Origin: Klebsiella spallanzanii
GTDB taxonomy: Bacteria > Pseudomonadota > Gammaproteobacteria > Enterobacterales > Enterobacteriaceae
Direction: 5' to 3'
NCBI RefSeq assembly: GCF_902158555.1
Contig: NZ_CABGGS010000012.1
Span: forward strand, 420,880 to 484,879
Length of the DNA stretch: 64,000 nucleotides
In this document: one piece after another, positions 36,425-49,122 of the stretch
Numbering within the stretch: the first letter of the stretch is position 1
Layout: each line of letters opens with the position of its first letter
Made by a program: the position numbers and the translations under genes
The notes under the pieces: model-generated
Database searches by the model: none
The model's input: only the letters and a program-made list of their open reading frames with translations
Told to the model about the DNA's origin: nothing

Positions 36425-38764
36425 ATGAACAAAAAACTCTCTTTGATTTGTGCAGTAGCGGTGAGCATTGGCGGCTGGTCCTCCTTCGCCTCGTATGCGG
36501 AACCGACGGCAGCGCCAGAAGCCACGCCAATGACCACCGTGCCGGGTATTGCCGGTGTCGTTGCGGATAGCCAGCCTACGGCGACGCTTGCCGATCCGGC
36601 AGCCCCGGTGGTGGTACTGGATAACGCCCCGACTCGCGACGTAAAGCTCACTTTCGCTAAAATCGCCCCGCCTCCGGGCAGCATGGTGCTGCGCGGTGCG
36701 CGCCCCGAGGGTTCGGTAGACTTCGGCATGCGTAGCGATGAAGTGGTGGCGAAAGCGCTGCTCAACCTCGACTACACGCCATCGCCGTCCTTGCTGCCGG
36801 TACAATCGCAGCTAAAAGTCTATCTTAACGATGAGCTGATGGGCGTTTTGCCGGTCACCAAAGAGCAACTGGGCAAAAAAGTCAGCGCGCAGATCCCGAT
36901 AGATCCGCTCTATATCACCGATTTTAACCGCGTGCGCCTGGAGTTCGTTGGCCACTACCGTGATGTCTGTGAAAACCCGGCCAGCAGCACGCTGTGGCTG
37001 GACGTGGGCCGCGAAAGCTATCTGGATTTAACCTACCAGTCGCTGAACGTGCGTAACGATCTGTCGCATTTCCCGGTCCCGTTTTTTGATTCACGTGATA
37101 ATCGCCAGCTGACGCTGCCGATGGTCTTTGCCTCTTCGCCGGATGTTCAGCAGCAGCAGGCTGCGGCGATTATTGCCTCCTGGTTCGGCAGCAAAGCAGG
37201 CTGGCGTGGCCAGCAGTTCCCGGTGCAGTTCAACGCACTGCCGGACCGCAACGCCATTGTTTTTGCCACCAACGATAAGCGCCCGGATTTCCTGCGCGAG
37301 CATCCGCCGGTCAACGCGCCGACCATCGAAATGATCGACCACCCGAACAATCCGTACGTCAAGCTGCTGGTGGTATTCGGCCGCGATGACAAGGATCTGC
37401 TGCAGGCGGCGAAGGGGATTGCCCAGGGCAATATTCTGTTCCGCGGCAGCAGCGTGACGGTTGACGATGTCAAAGAGCTACAGGCGCGTAAGCCGTACGA
37501 TGCACCAAACTGGGTGCGTACCGACCGGGCGGTGACCTTTGCCGAGCTGAAGACCTACGAACAGCAGCTGCAATCCAGCGGCCTGGTGCCGGATTCGATC
37601 AACGTGGCGCTAAACCTGCCGCCGGACCTGTACCTGCTGCGCGCTAACGGCATCGATATGAATCTAAACTATCGCTACACCATGCCGCCGATCAAAGACA
37701 GCTCGCGCATGGATATCAGCCTTAACGATCAGTTCTTGCAGTCGTTTAGCCTCAACAGTTCGCAGGATGTGAATAAACTGATTCTGCGTCTGCCGGTGCT
37801 GCAGGGGCTGCTGGATGGCAAAACGGAAGTCACGATCCCGGCATTGCGCCTCGGAGCGATGAACCAGCTGCGTTTTGATTTCCAGTATATGAACCCGATG
37901 CCTGGCGGCTCCATCGATAACTGCATTACCTTCCAGCCGGTGCAGAACCACGTGGTGATTGGCGACGATTCGACCATCGACTTCTCAAAGTACTATCACT
38001 TTATGGCGATGCCGGATCTGCGCGTGTTTGCCAACGCGGGCTTCCCGTATAGCCGGATGGCCGATCTGTCCGACACTCTGATTGTGGTACCCAAAGTGCC
38101 GACTCAGGGTCAGGTCGCCACGCTGCTGGAGACCACCGGCGGCATTGGTGCGCAAACCGGTCTGGCGGCAATTAACCTGCGCATGACCGATGACGGTAGC
38201 CAGATTAAAGACAAAGACGCCGATCTGCTGCTGATTGGCTCTATTCCGCAGGCGCTTAAGGACGACACCAAAATTAACCTGCTGGTTGAAGCGACCAAAA
38301 GCTGGGTGAAAATGCCAATGCGCCACTACGACCTGGCCAGCATTTACCCCGACACCGAGGCCAGAACGCCGAATACCCGCACTGACATCACCTCGTCCGG
38401 ACCGATGGCGGCGATTATCGGCTTCCAGTCGCCGTACAACGATCAGCGCAGCGTCGTGGCGCTGTTGGCTGATAGCCAGCGCGGCAACGAACTGCTGACC
38501 GCAGCGCTTAATGACAGCGGTAAACGCGCGGCGATGTTTGGCTCCGTTTCGGTCATTCGTGAGTCGGGCGTGAACAGTCTGCGGGTGGGCGATGTGTATT
38601 ATATTGGGCATCTGCCGTGGTTCGAACGCATTTGGTTTGCACTCTCCAGCCATCCGGTGCTGCTGGCGATTCTGGCGGCGGTGAGCATCGTGCTGCTGGC
38701 GTGGGTACTGTGGCGCATGCTGCGTATTATCAGCCGTCGTCGCCTTGACCTTGATGATGAGTAA
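36425..38764 (+). CDS. bcsB: Cellulose synthase periplasmic subunit BcsB (operon II)
   Basis: A 779-residue protein, exactly the E. coli length, starting MNKKLSLICAVAVSIGG (signal peptide). The open frame extends 43 codons upstream into the insertion and hairpin region, but 36425 has a GGAGG site and aligns with E. coli. Domains: CBD and flavodoxin-like repeats (DLSHFPVPFFDSRDN, WFGSKAGWRGQ), the GHYRDVCENPA motif, and a C-terminal membrane helix with tail IISRRRLDLDDE. It is separated from bcsA by 1.3 kb of insertion, whereas E. coli bcsA and bcsB abut. bcsZ follows within a few bases. Confidence 0.95.
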   Translation: MNKKLSLICAVAVSIGGWSSFASYAEPTAAPEATPMTTVPGIAGVVADSQPTATLADPAAPVVVLDNAPTRDVKLTFAKIAPPPGSMVLRGARPEGSVDFGMRSDEVVAKALLNLDYTPSPSLLPVQSQLKVYLNDELMGVLPVTKEQLGKKVSAQIPIDPLYITDFNRVRLEFVGHYRDVCENPASSTLWLDVGRESYLDLTYQSLNVRNDLSHFPVPFFDSRDNRQLTLPMVFASSPDVQQQQAAAIIASWFGSKAGWRGQQFPVQFNALPDRNAIVFATNDKRPDFLREHPPVNAPTIEMIDHPNNPYVKLLVVFGRDDKDLLQAAKGIAQGNILFRGSSVTVDDVKELQARKPYDAPNWVRTDRAVTFAELKTYEQQLQSSGLVPDSINVALNLPPDLYLLRANGIDMNLNYRYTMPPIKDSSRMDISLNDQFLQSFSLNSSQDVNKLILRLPVLQGLLDGKTEVTIPALRLGAMNQLRFDFQYMNPMPGGSIDNCITFQPVQNHVVIGDDSTIDFSKYYHFMAMPDLRVFANAGFPYSRMADLSDTLIVVPKVPTQGQVATLLETTGGIGAQTGLAAINLRMTDDGSQIKDKDADLLLIGSIPQALKDDTKINLLVEATKSWVKMPMRHYDLASIYPDTEARTPNTRTDITSSGPMAAIIGFQSPYNDQRSVVALLADSQRGNELLTAALNDSGKRAAMFGSVSVIRESGVNSLRVGDVYYIGHLPWFERIWFALSSHPVLLAILAAVSIVLLAWVLWRMLRIISRRRLDLDDE

Positions 38765-38770
38765 TCGATG

Positions 38771-39877
38771 ATGAATGCAGTACGCGGAGTGGTGTTATCG
38801 GTATTGGTTCTGGCGGCGGCGCAGGTGAGCGCCGCCTGCCGGTGGCCGGCCTGGGATCAGTTTAAAAAAGAGTATGTCAGCGCTGAAGGGCGGGTTATCG
38901 ACCCCAGCGATTCGCGGAAAATTACCACTTCGGAAGGGCAAAGCTACGCGTTGTTCTTTGCTCTGGCGGCCAATGACCGTGACGGTTTTCGCAAGCTATT
39001 TGAGTGGACGCAAAACAACCTTGCCGAGGGCGATCTGCGCGCACATCTGCCGGGCTGGCTATGGGGTAAAAAGAGCGATGACGAGTGGACGGTGCTGGAC
39101 AGCAACTCGGCATCGGACTCCGATTTATGGATAGCCTGGTCGCTGCTGGAGGCTGGACGCCTGTGGGATACGCCTCAGTACACTGAAGTCGGTAAAGCGC
39201 TGCTGGCGCGGATTGCCGATGAAGAAGTTGCGACGGTGCCGGGGCTCGGGCCGCTGGTGCTGCCGGGGAAAGTTGGCTTTGCTGATGATGGCGGCTGGCG
39301 CTTTAACCCCAGCTACCTGCCGCCGCAGCTGGCGACCTATTTTGCCGCGTTTGGCGCTCCCTGGCCGAAGATACGCGACAGCAATCTGCGCCTGCTGCTG
39401 GAGACGGCGCCAAAAGGTTTCTCGCCTGACTGGGTGCGTTACGAAAAAGGTAAAGGCTGGCAGTTGAAAGCGGATAAACCGATTATCGGCAGCTATGACG
39501 CCATTCGCGTCTATCTGTGGGTCGGTATGCTCGACGATGGCGATAAGCAAAAAGCCCGCTTGCTGGCGCGCTTTAAACCGATGGAAGCCCAGACGGTGAG
39601 TCAGGGCGCGCCGCCGGAAAAAACCAATATCGCTACCGGTAAAACCAGCGGTAATGGCCCGGTTGGCTTCTCCGCGTCGTTGCTGCCGTTCTTGCAGAAT
39701 GAAGACGCCCGGGCCATTCAGCGCCAGCGCGTCGCCGATGATTACCCCGGCGCAGATGCTTACTACAGCGCGGTCCTGACCCTTTTTGGCCAGGGATGGG
39801 ATCAACACCGTTTTCGCTTCACCGCCGCTGGTGAATTACGGCCTGACTGGAACCAGGAATGCACAAGTTCTCACTAA
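38771..39877 (+). CDS. bcsZ: Periplasmic endo-1,4-beta-glucanase BcsZ (operon II)
   Basis: A 368-residue family-8 glycoside hydrolase. Starting at the second of two adjacent ATG codons gives E. coli length and numbering, with Glu55 (TSEGQSY) as acid and Asp243 (SYDAIR) as base. The signal peptide ends near VSA, before ACRWPAW. Its 3' end overlaps bcsC by 19 bases. It is clearly different from the operon I enzyme, which lacks the [12 protein letters not shown] and [14 protein letters not shown] wording. Confidence 0.95.
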   Translation: MNAVRGVVLSVLVLAAAQVSAACRWPAWDQFKKEYVSAEGRVIDPSDSRKITTSEGQSYALFFALAANDRDGFRKLFEWTQNNLAEGDLRAHLPGWLWGKKSDDEWTVLDSNSASDSDLWIAWSLLEAGRLWDTPQYTEVGKALLARIADEEVATVPGLGPLVLPGKVGFADDGGWRFNPSYLPPQLATYFAAFGAPWPKIRDSNLRLLLETAPKGFSPDWVRYEKGKGWQLKADKPIIGSYDAIRVYLWVGMLDDGDKQKARLLARFKPMEAQTVSQGAPPEKTNIATGKTSGNGPVGFSASLLPFLQNEDARAIQRQRVADDYPGADAYYSAVLTLFGQGWDQHRFRFTAAGELRPDWNQECTSSH

Positions 39878-42800
39878 GCTTATTCACGCTCTCCTTAAGC
39901 GTCGCGCTGATGCCGCTGGCGCACGCCGTGACCACGCCCGTTCAGCAACATCTGCTGGAACAGGTTCGCCTCGGCGAGGCCAGCAATCGTGAAGATCTGG
40001 TGCGTCAGTCGCTGTACCGCCTGGAGTTGATCGACCCGAATAATCCGGACGTTGTCGCCGCGCGGATGCGCTATCTCCTGCGCCAGGGCGATACCGCCGG
40101 AGCGCAGAAACAGCTTGAGCGTCTGGCGAAACTGGCTCCGGAATCGACGGAACTTAAAGCCTCGCGTGACGAGATGAAAAGCAGTACCGGCGATGGGCGT
40201 CAGGAGCTACAGCAGGCCCGTCTGCTTGGCGTTGCCGGGAAAGTTGATGAAGCGATTGCTGCTTACGAGAAGTTGTTCAACGGCGTACCGAGCGATGAAA
40301 ACGCAGCGATTGAGTACTGGACGCTGGTGGCGCGTCTACCATCACGTCATAACGAGGGCGTCAATCAGCTAAAAAAACTTAACGCCAGCTCGCCGGGCAA
40401 CGTCCAGCTGCAAACGGCGCTGGCGAAACAGATGTTTGGCGACAATAAGCCGGAAGAGGGATTCGCTTATCTTGAGCAGATGTCGCGCTCGGCGGCGGGC
40501 CGCGGTATCGCTGCCGATATGTGGTTTACGGAAGTCAAAAGCATGCCGGTGAGTCGGGCCAGCGTGCAGGCGCTACAGCGTTTTCTGATGCAATTTCCCA
40601 CCGGTTCCACCTCGGCCAATGCCCGCGTCCTGCTTGAACAGCAGCAGACGCAGCTTAAAGACCCGACTTTCCGCGATCGTGCTGAAGGTCTGGCGGCGGT
40701 GAAAGCTGGAAAAGGTTCAGTGGCCGTCGCCGATTTGCAGCAAGCCGTAAGGGCGGATGCCAAAGACAGCGATGCGGTCGGCGCGTTAGGGCAGGCGTAC
40801 TCCCAGCGCGGCGATCGGGCGCGGGCGGTGGCCCAGTTGAGTAAAGCCATCAAAATGGATCCGGATAGCCCGAGCCGCGACAAGTGGGACAGCCTGCTCA
40901 AAACCAACCGCTACTGGCTGCTGATCAAACAGGGCGACAACGCGCTGAAAAGCGGCCAGCTGGCGCAGGCGCAAAATTATTACGCTCAGGCACAGCGGGT
41001 AGACAATACCGACAGCTATGCCGTGCTGGGGCTGGGAGACGTGGCGGCGGCGCGTAAAGAAAACGCGGCGGCGGAGCGTTACTACCAGCGTGCGCTACGC
41101 ATGGATCGCGGCAATAGCCTGGCGGTGCGCGGCCTTGCCAATCTCTACCGCGCCGAATCGCCGGAAAAAGCCAGCGCGTACATTGCCAGCCTGTCACCAG
41201 GTCAGCGGCGCAGCATTGACGATATCGAGCGCAGCCTGACCAACGATCGGCTGGAGAAACAGGCCGAAGCGCTGGAGAGCCAGGGCAACTGGGCGCAGGC
41301 GGCGGAAGTTCAGCGTCGAAGGCTGGGGCTGGATCCGGATAGCGTGTGGATTACCTACCGTCTGTCGCGGGATCTGGTCAGCGCGGGCAGCCGCAGCGAA
41401 GCGGATGCCCTGATGCGTGCGATGGTCAACCGCAAGCCCGGCGATGCCGACCGGATTTATGCTTATGGCCTCTATTTATCCGGTAACGATCAGGATGAGA
41501 TGGCGCTGGCACAGATTAATGCTCTGCCGCGCGGGCAGTGGACGGACAATATTCGCGAGCTGGACGCGCGTCTACAAAGCGACAAGGTCGTGCGTAAGGC
41601 GAATCAGCTGCGCGATAGCGGCCAGGAAGCGCAGGCCATTGCGCTGATTAAACAGCAACCGACGTCGGTGCGCTACGAGCTAACCCTTGCGGACTGGGCG
41701 CAGCAGCGCGGCGACAGCCGGACGGCGATAGCGGAATATCAGCAGGTCCTCGGGCAAGAGCCGGGTAACGGCGATGCGCGTCTGGGCCTTGCGGAAGTCT
41801 ATCTTGCCGATGGCGATAAAAACGCTGCCCGCGCCCAGGTGGCGCAGCTCAAGGGCGAGGAGACCGACTCCATTAATATGCAGCGGCGCATCGCGCTGGC
41901 GCTGGCTGGTCTTGGCGATAGCGTGCAGGCACAGCGGACATTCGCCCGTATTGTTCCGCGGGCGAAAGCCCAGCCGCCGTCCATGGAAAGCGCGCTGGTG
42001 CTGCGTGATGCCGCGCGCTTCCAGGCGCAAAACGGTGAGCCGCAGCAGGCGCTTGAGGGTTACAAAGATGCGATGGTGGCCTCCGGCGTGACCAGCATAC
42101 GCCCGCAGGATAACGACACCTTTACGCGCCTGACGCGTAATGATAGCCGTGATGACTGGCTGAAGCGTGGGATCCGCAGCGACGCCGCCGATCTTTATCG
42201 TCAGCAGGATCTGAACGTCACCCTTGAGCACGATTACTGGGGATCCAGCGGCACTGGCGGCTATTCCGATCTGAAAGCGCACACCACGATGCTGCACGTG
42301 GACGCGCCGCTGGCCGACGGACGGATGTTCTTGCGTACCGACCTCGTCAATATGGATGCCGGTAGTTTTTCTACTAAGAGCGACGGCAGCTACTCACCGA
42401 GCTGGGGAACCTGCGGTGAAATCGCCTGTACCGGCGGTAGCAAACACCAAAGCGACAGCGGCGCCAGCGTGGCGGTGGGTTGGAGGAACGACACCTGGAG
42501 CGGCGATATCGGCACTACGCCGATGGGCTTTAACGTCGTTGATGTGGTGGGTGGTCTGAGCTACAGCAGCGATGTTGGCCCGCTGGGCTATACCGTAAAC
42601 GTCCACCGTCGTCCTATTTCCAGCTCGCTGCTGGCCTTTGGTGGGCAGAAGGATAACGGTAATGATGGTCATACCGGTAAGACCTGGGGCGGTGTGCGTG
42701 CCGACGGCGGCGGTCTCAGCCTGAGCTACGATAAAGGCGAGGCCAACGGCGTCTGGTCATCGCTGGGCGTTGACCAGTTGACCGGGAAAAACGTCGCCGA

Positions 42801-43344
42801 CAACTGGCGCGTGCGCTGGATGACCGGCTACTACTACAAAGTTATTAATGAAGATAACCGCCGGGTCACCGTCGGCCTGAACAATATGCTCTGGCACTAC
42901 GATAAGGACCTCAGCGGCTATACCCTCGGTCAGGGCGGTTATTACAGCCCGCAGGAATATGTCTCCTTCGCCGTGCCGGTGACCTGGCGTCAGCGGACCG
43001 AGAACTGGTCCTGGGAGCTGGGCGGTTCAGTGTCCTGGTCCCATTCGCGGACCAGGACCGAGGCCCGCTACCCGCTGCTGAATTTGATTCCCTCGCAGTA
43101 TCGCAACGCAGCCAGCCAGCTGACGGAAGAAGGCAGCAGCAGTTCAGGCGTCGGCTATACCGCCCGGGCGCTGGTTGAACGCCGGGTGACCAGCAACTGG
43201 TTTGTCGGAGCGGCGGTGGATATTCAGCAGGCGAAGGATTACACCCCGAGCCACGCGCTGCTGTATGTTCGCTACTCGGCTTCCGGCTGGCAGGGCGATA
43301 TGGATATGCCGCCACTGCCGCTGGTCCCTTACGCCGACTGGTAG
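39859..43344 (+). CDS. bcsC: Cellulose export outer membrane porin BcsC (operon II)
   Basis: A 1161-residue protein (E. coli 1157). It has a signal peptide ending near AHA, about 19 TPR-type helical repeats to around residue 760, and a C-terminal beta-barrel with [23 protein letters not shown] and [14 protein letters not shown], ending PYADW. It takes cellulose and pEtN-cellulose across the outer membrane. The barrel loop expanded in the operon I copy is short here. REP palindromes follow the gene. Confidence 0.96.
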   Translation: MHKFSLSLFTLSLSVALMPLAHAVTTPVQQHLLEQVRLGEASNREDLVRQSLYRLELIDPNNPDVVAARMRYLLRQGDTAGAQKQLERLAKLAPESTELKASRDEMKSSTGDGRQELQQARLLGVAGKVDEAIAAYEKLFNGVPSDENAAIEYWTLVARLPSRHNEGVNQLKKLNASSPGNVQLQTALAKQMFGDNKPEEGFAYLEQMSRSAAGRGIAADMWFTEVKSMPVSRASVQALQRFLMQFPTGSTSANARVLLEQQQTQLKDPTFRDRAEGLAAVKAGKGSVAVADLQQAVRADAKDSDAVGALGQAYSQRGDRARAVAQLSKAIKMDPDSPSRDKWDSLLKTNRYWLLIKQGDNALKSGQLAQAQNYYAQAQRVDNTDSYAVLGLGDVAAARKENAAAERYYQRALRMDRGNSLAVRGLANLYRAESPEKASAYIASLSPGQRRSIDDIERSLTNDRLEKQAEALESQGNWAQAAEVQRRRLGLDPDSVWITYRLSRDLVSAGSRSEADALMRAMVNRKPGDADRIYAYGLYLSGNDQDEMALAQINALPRGQWTDNIRELDARLQSDKVVRKANQLRDSGQEAQAIALIKQQPTSVRYELTLADWAQQRGDSRTAIAEYQQVLGQEPGNGDARLGLAEVYLADGDKNAARAQVAQLKGEETDSINMQRRIALALAGLGDSVQAQRTFARIVPRAKAQPPSMESALVLRDAARFQAQNGEPQQALEGYKDAMVASGVTSIRPQDNDTFTRLTRNDSRDDWLKRGIRSDAADLYRQQDLNVTLEHDYWGSSGTGGYSDLKAHTTMLHVDAPLADGRMFLRTDLVNMDAGSFSTKSDGSYSPSWGTCGEIACTGGSKHQSDSGASVAVGWRNDTWSGDIGTTPMGFNVVDVVGGLSYSSDVGPLGYTVNVHRRPISSSLLAFGGQKDNGNDGHTGKTWGGVRADGGGLSLSYDKGEANGVWSSLGVDQLTGKNVADNWRVRWMTGYYYKVINEDNRRVTVGLNNMLWHYDKDLSGYTLGQGGYYSPQEYVSFAVPVTWRQRTENWSWELGGSVSWSHSRTRTEARYPLLNLIPSQYRNAASQLTEEGSSSSGVGYTARALVERRVTSNWFVGAAVDIQQAKDYTPSHALLYVRYSASGWQGDMDMPPLPLVPYADW

Positions 43345-43658
43345 CAGATTAGGCTGAATTACGCGACAGGGCGTCACTCCACGACGCTCTTCGCGTATAC
43401 TCGTCACACTTCGCCCGCCCCTGGCAAATACAGTCCGTTTTTCCCCGGTGGCGCTGCGGCTTCCCGGGCTGCGGGTCCGTGCGGTTTTGGGTTTGTAGCC
43501 CGGACAGGCGCATCGCGCCGCCTCCGGGAAGGCACCCCAGGACATCGCTGAACACCTTGCGGGCGCGAGCGAATGATTTGAGTATATAATCAGCCTGAAA
43601 ACGACCGGCGTGGAGGGATCTGCGTCGGGCCAGCGTTCAGTATCAGTGGAGAACCCCG
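43345..43658. repeat. REP pair in the bcsC-pdeK gap
   Basis: Two palindromes, 43444-43468 (CCCGGTGGCG...CCCGGG) and 43499-43528 (CCCGGACAGG...CTCCGGG). No further gene is visible in this 314-bp gap. The right part should hold the pdeK promoter. Confidence 0.75.
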
Positions 43659-45665
43659 TTGCGCGTCAGCCGTTCACTTACAATTAAACAGATGGCGATG
43701 GTCGCGAGCGTGTCCATGGCGTTTGTATTGGTCTTTTGTTCTATTCTGCTGTTCCACTTTGTTCAGCAGAGTCGCTTTACCACGGCCACGCAATTAGAAA
43801 GCATCGCGCGTTCCGTTCGCGAACCGCTGTCAGCGGCTATCCTGAAAGCCGATATTCCTGAGGCGGAAGCCATTCTGAGCCGCATTCAGCCTGCTGGCAT
43901 CGTCAGCCGGGCGGATGTCGTGCTACCCAATCAATTCCAGGCGCTGCGGATGCGCTTTATCCCCGAGCGCCCGGTGCCGGTAATGATTACTCGCATGTTC
44001 GAACTACCGGTTCAGATTTCACTGCCTATCTACTCTCTCGAACGCCCCGCTAATCCGCAGCCGCTGGCCTATCTGGTGCTCCAGGCCGACTCATATCGTG
44101 TGTATAAATTCGTCATGAGTACCTTGTCGACGTTGGTGACTGCTTACTTACTTTTGGTGCTCATTCTGACGGTGGCAATCACCTGGTGCATCAACCGCCT
44201 GATTGTCCGCCCGCTGCGCAAAGTCGCCCGCGAGCTGAACGATGTTCCGCAGCAGGAGCGTCTGGGCCATCAGCTTACGGTGCCGCGCCTGCATCATGAT
44301 GATGAAATAGGCATGCTGGTGCGCAGCTACAACCGTAACCAGCAGACTCTGCTGCGCCTGCATGATGAACTCTCGTTGCAATCGACCCGCTTCCCGGTCT
44401 CCGACCTGCCTAATAAAGCTTTCTTGATGGCCATGCTAGAGCAGACAACCGCGCGCCCACAGGCTTCTGCGCTGCTGATTGTCGCCTGCGAAACGCTGCA
44501 GGACACCGCGGGTGTGCTGAAAGAAACGCAACGAGAAATGCTGCTGCTGACTCTTGTCGAAAAGCTGCGGGCGATCATTCCTGCGCAGATGGTGCTGGCT
44601 CAGGTCAGCGGCTACGACTTCGCGATTCTGGCCCACGGAATTACCGAGCCCTGGCAGGCGGTGACGTTAAGTAAGCAAGTACTTACTGTCGTCAATGAGC
44701 GTTTGCCGCTGCACGGCATCCAGCTGCGTCCTTGCGCCAGCGTCGGTATTGCGATGTTTAATGGCGAAATTAACGCCGAGCAGCTCTATCGCCGGGCATT
44801 TTCCGCCGCCGTGACCGCGCGGCGTAAAGGGAAAAACCAGATTGAGTTCTTTGACCCGGAACAGATGGAGAAAGCGCAGCGTCGCCTAATGGAAGAGCAC
44901 GATATTTTGACGGCGCTGGATAACCAGCAGTTTGCTATCTGGCTGCAGCCGCAGATGGATACCGCCAGCGGCGAGGTTTGCGGTGCAGAAGTGCTGCTGC
45001 GCCAGCGTCAGGCGGACGGCAGTTGGTCGCTGCCTGAGGATCTGATTGAGCGTATTGAGGCCTGCGGGCTGATGGTCCCGGTTGGCTACTGGGTGATGGA
45101 AGAGGCCTGCCGGCAGCTGGCCGCCTGGCAAAATCAAGGGATCACGCTGCCGCTGTCGGTCAATATATCGCTGTTACAGCTACTGCATCACGACCGAGGC
45201 GCAGAAATGTTGGCGCTGCTCTCACGCTATCGTATTACGCCGGGCACGCTGGTGCTGGAAGTCACCGAAAGCCGTCGCATAGAGGATCCGCAGGCGATTA
45301 TTTCTCTGCTACGCCCGTTGCGTGACGCGGGCGTACGAATTGCGCTGGATGACTTTGGTATGGGCTACGCGGGTCTGCGCCAGCTGCAACATATCAAAGC
45401 GCTGCCGGTGGATATCCTGAAAATCGATAAGGTGTTTATTGATATGTTGCCGGATGATATCAGCATGGTACCGGCGATTATCCAGTTGGCGCGTGGCCTG
45501 AATCTGCGCATCGTCGCGGAAGGCGTTGAAACCGAGGCGCAGTATGCGTGGCTAAAAGGTGCCGGCGTCGATACCGTTCAGGGCTATCTGTTTGGCTGCG
45601 CCATGCCGCCTGAGGCTTTTATGGTCCGTTTTTTATCCAGTGATACTGAGGATGCAAATTTGTAA
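43659..45665 (+). CDS. pdeK: c-di-GMP phosphodiesterase PdeK (YhjK, HmsP-like)
   Basis: A 668-residue inner-membrane protein. Two membrane helices (about 12-34 and 160-180) flank a periplasmic CHASE-like domain. A HAMP segment ([11 protein letters not shown]) follows, then a degenerate GGDEF domain with SGYDF at the signature position, and an EAL domain with GAEVLLR (ExLxR), [10 protein letters not shown] and EGVETE, all consistent with an active phosphodiesterase. The start is TTG at 43659, chosen because [13 protein letters not shown] matches E. coli. It probably lowers local c-di-GMP for the adjacent cellulose synthases; that link is inferred from position. Confidence 0.9.
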   Translation: MRVSRSLTIKQMAMVASVSMAFVLVFCSILLFHFVQQSRFTTATQLESIARSVREPLSAAILKADIPEAEAILSRIQPAGIVSRADVVLPNQFQALRMRFIPERPVPVMITRMFELPVQISLPIYSLERPANPQPLAYLVLQADSYRVYKFVMSTLSTLVTAYLLLVLILTVAITWCINRLIVRPLRKVARELNDVPQQERLGHQLTVPRLHHDDEIGMLVRSYNRNQQTLLRLHDELSLQSTRFPVSDLPNKAFLMAMLEQTTARPQASALLIVACETLQDTAGVLKETQREMLLLTLVEKLRAIIPAQMVLAQVSGYDFAILAHGITEPWQAVTLSKQVLTVVNERLPLHGIQLRPCASVGIAMFNGEINAEQLYRRAFSAAVTARRKGKNQIEFFDPEQMEKAQRRLMEEHDILTALDNQQFAIWLQPQMDTASGEVCGAEVLLRQRQADGSWSLPEDLIERIEACGLMVPVGYWVMEEACRQLAAWQNQGITLPLSVNISLLQLLHHDRGAEMLALLSRYRITPGTLVLEVTESRRIEDPQAIISLLRPLRDAGVRIALDDFGMGYAGLRQLQHIKALPVDILKIDKVFIDMLPDDISMVPAIIQLARGLNLRIVAEGVETEAQYAWLKGAGVDTVQGYLFGCAMPPEAFMVRFLSSDTEDANL

Positions 45666-45741
45666 CTGTATTGTTAGCTTGTGCGAGTCAGCTCAAATTT
45701 ATTAACATTTCCGTTGCAAAAATGCGCCTTGTTATTTCTGA

Positions 45742-47106
<1,365 letters not shown>

Positions 47107-47161
47107 ATCCATCTGTTAGGCCCGTTGTCCCTTGCTGGACTACGGGCTCCTGCGCATAATT

Positions 47162-47193
47162 AGGGGTCACTGTCGTTTATACGGCAGTGACCC
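47162..47193. terminator. Hairpin after dctA
   Basis: AGG-GTCACTG pairs with CAGTGAC-CCT, with one bulged G, around a ~12-base loop. It is followed by an AT-rich but not T-only stretch. Probable dctA terminator or 3' stabiliser. Confidence 0.55.
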
Positions 47194-47328
47194 TAAATGA
47201 TTATTTCACGTCTACATGCGACATTTTCATCTCCGCGTGGTCTAACCGACGTATTTAACTCACCACATTTTTCCGGCGGCCCCTCCGTGGGCCGCTGTTG
47301 TAACCAGGAATGTTCATCAGGGGTTCAC

Positions 47329-48834
47329 ATGCAGGGCACAAAAATTCGACTCTTAACCGGTGGTTTGCTGATGATGGCGACAGCGGGTTATGTGCAGGCA
47401 GAAGCGCTCCAGCCGGACCCGGCCTGGCAACAGGGGACATTAGCGAATGGGTTTGAATGGCAAGTTCTTGCTACCCCGCAGCGTCCCAGCGATCGTATCG
47501 AAGTTCGCCTGTCCGTAAATATTGGCTCGCTGAGTGAAAGCACCCAGCAGAGCGGCTTTAGCCACTTTATCCCGCGTCTGGCATTGACGCAGAGCGGTAG
47601 CCTCCCGACCATGCAGGCGCGTTCTTTGTGGCAGCAGAGTATTGACCCTAAGCGTCCTCTGCCGCCCGCTATCGTCTCTTATGACTACACCCTGTTTAAT
47701 CTGAGCTTGCCCAATAATCGCAACGACCTGCTGAAAGAGGCGCTGACCTGGCTGGCAAATGCCAATGGCAAAATGGCGGTGACTCCGGAATCGGTCAATC
47801 ATGCGCTGCAGGGTGAAGATATGGTCGTCACCTGGCCTGCGGATACCAAAGAGGGATGGTGGCGTTATCGGCTGAAAGGTTCAACGATGCTGGGGCATGA
47901 CCCGGCAGCGCCTATGAAGCAACCGATTGATATTGCTAAATTAAAAGATTTTTATCAAAAGTGGTATACCCCGGATGCGATGACGCTGATTGTTGTTGGC
48001 AACGTTGACAGCCGTAGCGTCGCCGAGCAAATCAACAAAACCTTCGGCGGTCTGAAGGGCAAGCGCGAAACGCCGGTGGCAGTGCCTACACTGTCGCCGC
48101 TGCCGACGACGCCGGTCAGCATCATGACTGATGCGGTGCGCCAGGACAGGCTGTCGCTGATGTGGGATGCCCCGTGGCAGCCTATCCGCGACTCGGTTGC
48201 GCTTCAGCGCTACTGGCGTGATGACCTGGCCCGTGAAGCGCTGTTCTGGCACGTACAGCAGAATCTGAGCAAAAGTAATGTCAAGGATATCGGTCTTGGC
48301 TTTGACTGCCGCGTTCTCTATCAGCGCGCGCAGTGTGCGATCAATATCGAGTCGCCGGGCGAGCGCCTGAACGCCAACTTAGCGACCGTGGCGCGCGAGC
48401 TGGCGAAAGTGCGCGATAACGGCCTGCCGCAGGATGAGTTTGATGCGCTGATCGCACAGAAGAACCTTGAGCTGCAGAAGCTGTTTGCCACCTATGCACG
48501 TACCGATACGTACATTCTGATTAGCCAGCGGATGCGTTCGCTGCAAAACCAGGTGGTGGATATTGCTCCTGAGCAGTATCAGAAGCTACGCCAGGAGTTC
48601 CTGAACTCGTTGACGGTCGATATGCTGAACCAGTATCTGCGCCAGCAGCTGTCGCAGGATATGGCGCTGGTGTTGCAGCAGCCGCAGGGGGAGCCGGAAT
48701 ATAACATGAAGGATCTGCAGGCGACGTGGGAAAAGCTGATGACGCCTGCGTCAGCGGCCGCAGCAGCGACCAGTGGCCCCAGCGATGTTGCCGATGGGCG
48801 TAACGAAGCGACGGATATTCCGCCAGCGCAGTAA
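47329..48834 (+). CDS. yhjJ: M16-family peptidase-like protein YhjJ
   Basis: A 501-residue exported protein (E. coli 498). It starts MQGTKIRLLTGG, with a signal peptide ending near VQA. The fold is that of pitrilysin (M16) peptidases, with KDFYQKWYTPDAMTLIVVGN typical of the family. The zinc motif HxxEH is missing: the equivalent segment reads SGFSHFIPRLAL. It is therefore probably not a metalloprotease, and the same deviation occurs in E. coli. It may act as a non-catalytic periplasmic partner or chaperone; function unknown. Confidence 0.88.
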   Translation: MQGTKIRLLTGGLLMMATAGYVQAEALQPDPAWQQGTLANGFEWQVLATPQRPSDRIEVRLSVNIGSLSESTQQSGFSHFIPRLALTQSGSLPTMQARSLWQQSIDPKRPLPPAIVSYDYTLFNLSLPNNRNDLLKEALTWLANANGKMAVTPESVNHALQGEDMVVTWPADTKEGWWRYRLKGSTMLGHDPAAPMKQPIDIAKLKDFYQKWYTPDAMTLIVVGNVDSRSVAEQINKTFGGLKGKRETPVAVPTLSPLPTTPVSIMTDAVRQDRLSLMWDAPWQPIRDSVALQRYWRDDLAREALFWHVQQNLSKSNVKDIGLGFDCRVLYQRAQCAINIESPGERLNANLATVARELAKVRDNGLPQDEFDALIAQKNLELQKLFATYARTDTYILISQRMRSLQNQVVDIAPEQYQKLRQEFLNSLTVDMLNQYLRQQLSQDMALVLQQPQGEPEYNMKDLQATWEKLMTPASAAAAATSGPSDVADGRNEATDIPPAQ

Positions 48835-48840
48835 AACAAA

Positions 48841-48863
48841 ACCGGATAGCAAGGCTATCCGGT
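48841..48863 (+). terminator. Hairpin after yhjJ
   Basis: Perfect stem ACCGGATAG/CTATCCGGT with a five-base loop, six bases after the stop codon. No strong T-run follows. Confidence 0.6.
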
Positions 48864-48909
48864 AAGGTTTATGGCTAATCTGTTTTGGGTATTGCGCCGG
48901 GTGTTTTTC

Positions 48910-49105
48910 CCCGGAGGCGATGCTGCGCATCTATCCGGGCTACCAGTCAGCAGTTAACCCGTAGCCCGGTCAGCGCAGCGCCACCGGGAAGCAGCAGCGC
49001 CGGTGTATCAGCCCCTGCACATTTCCCGGAGGCGGCGCTGACGCGCCTTGTCCGGGCTACCCGTTAGCAGTTAACCTGTAGCCCGGTCAGCGCAGCGCCA
49101 CCGGG
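48910..49105. repeat. BIME of four alternating REP palindromes
   Basis: REPs at 48910-48939, 48965-48987, 49025-49056 and 49082-49105 alternate between a CCCGGAGGCG form and a CCCGGTCAGCGCAGCGCCACCGGG form, with GGGCTAC/GTAGCCC joints. They fill the gap between convergent yhjJ and kdgK. Confidence 0.88.
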
Positions 49106-49122
49106 AAGCAGCGACGCTACAG

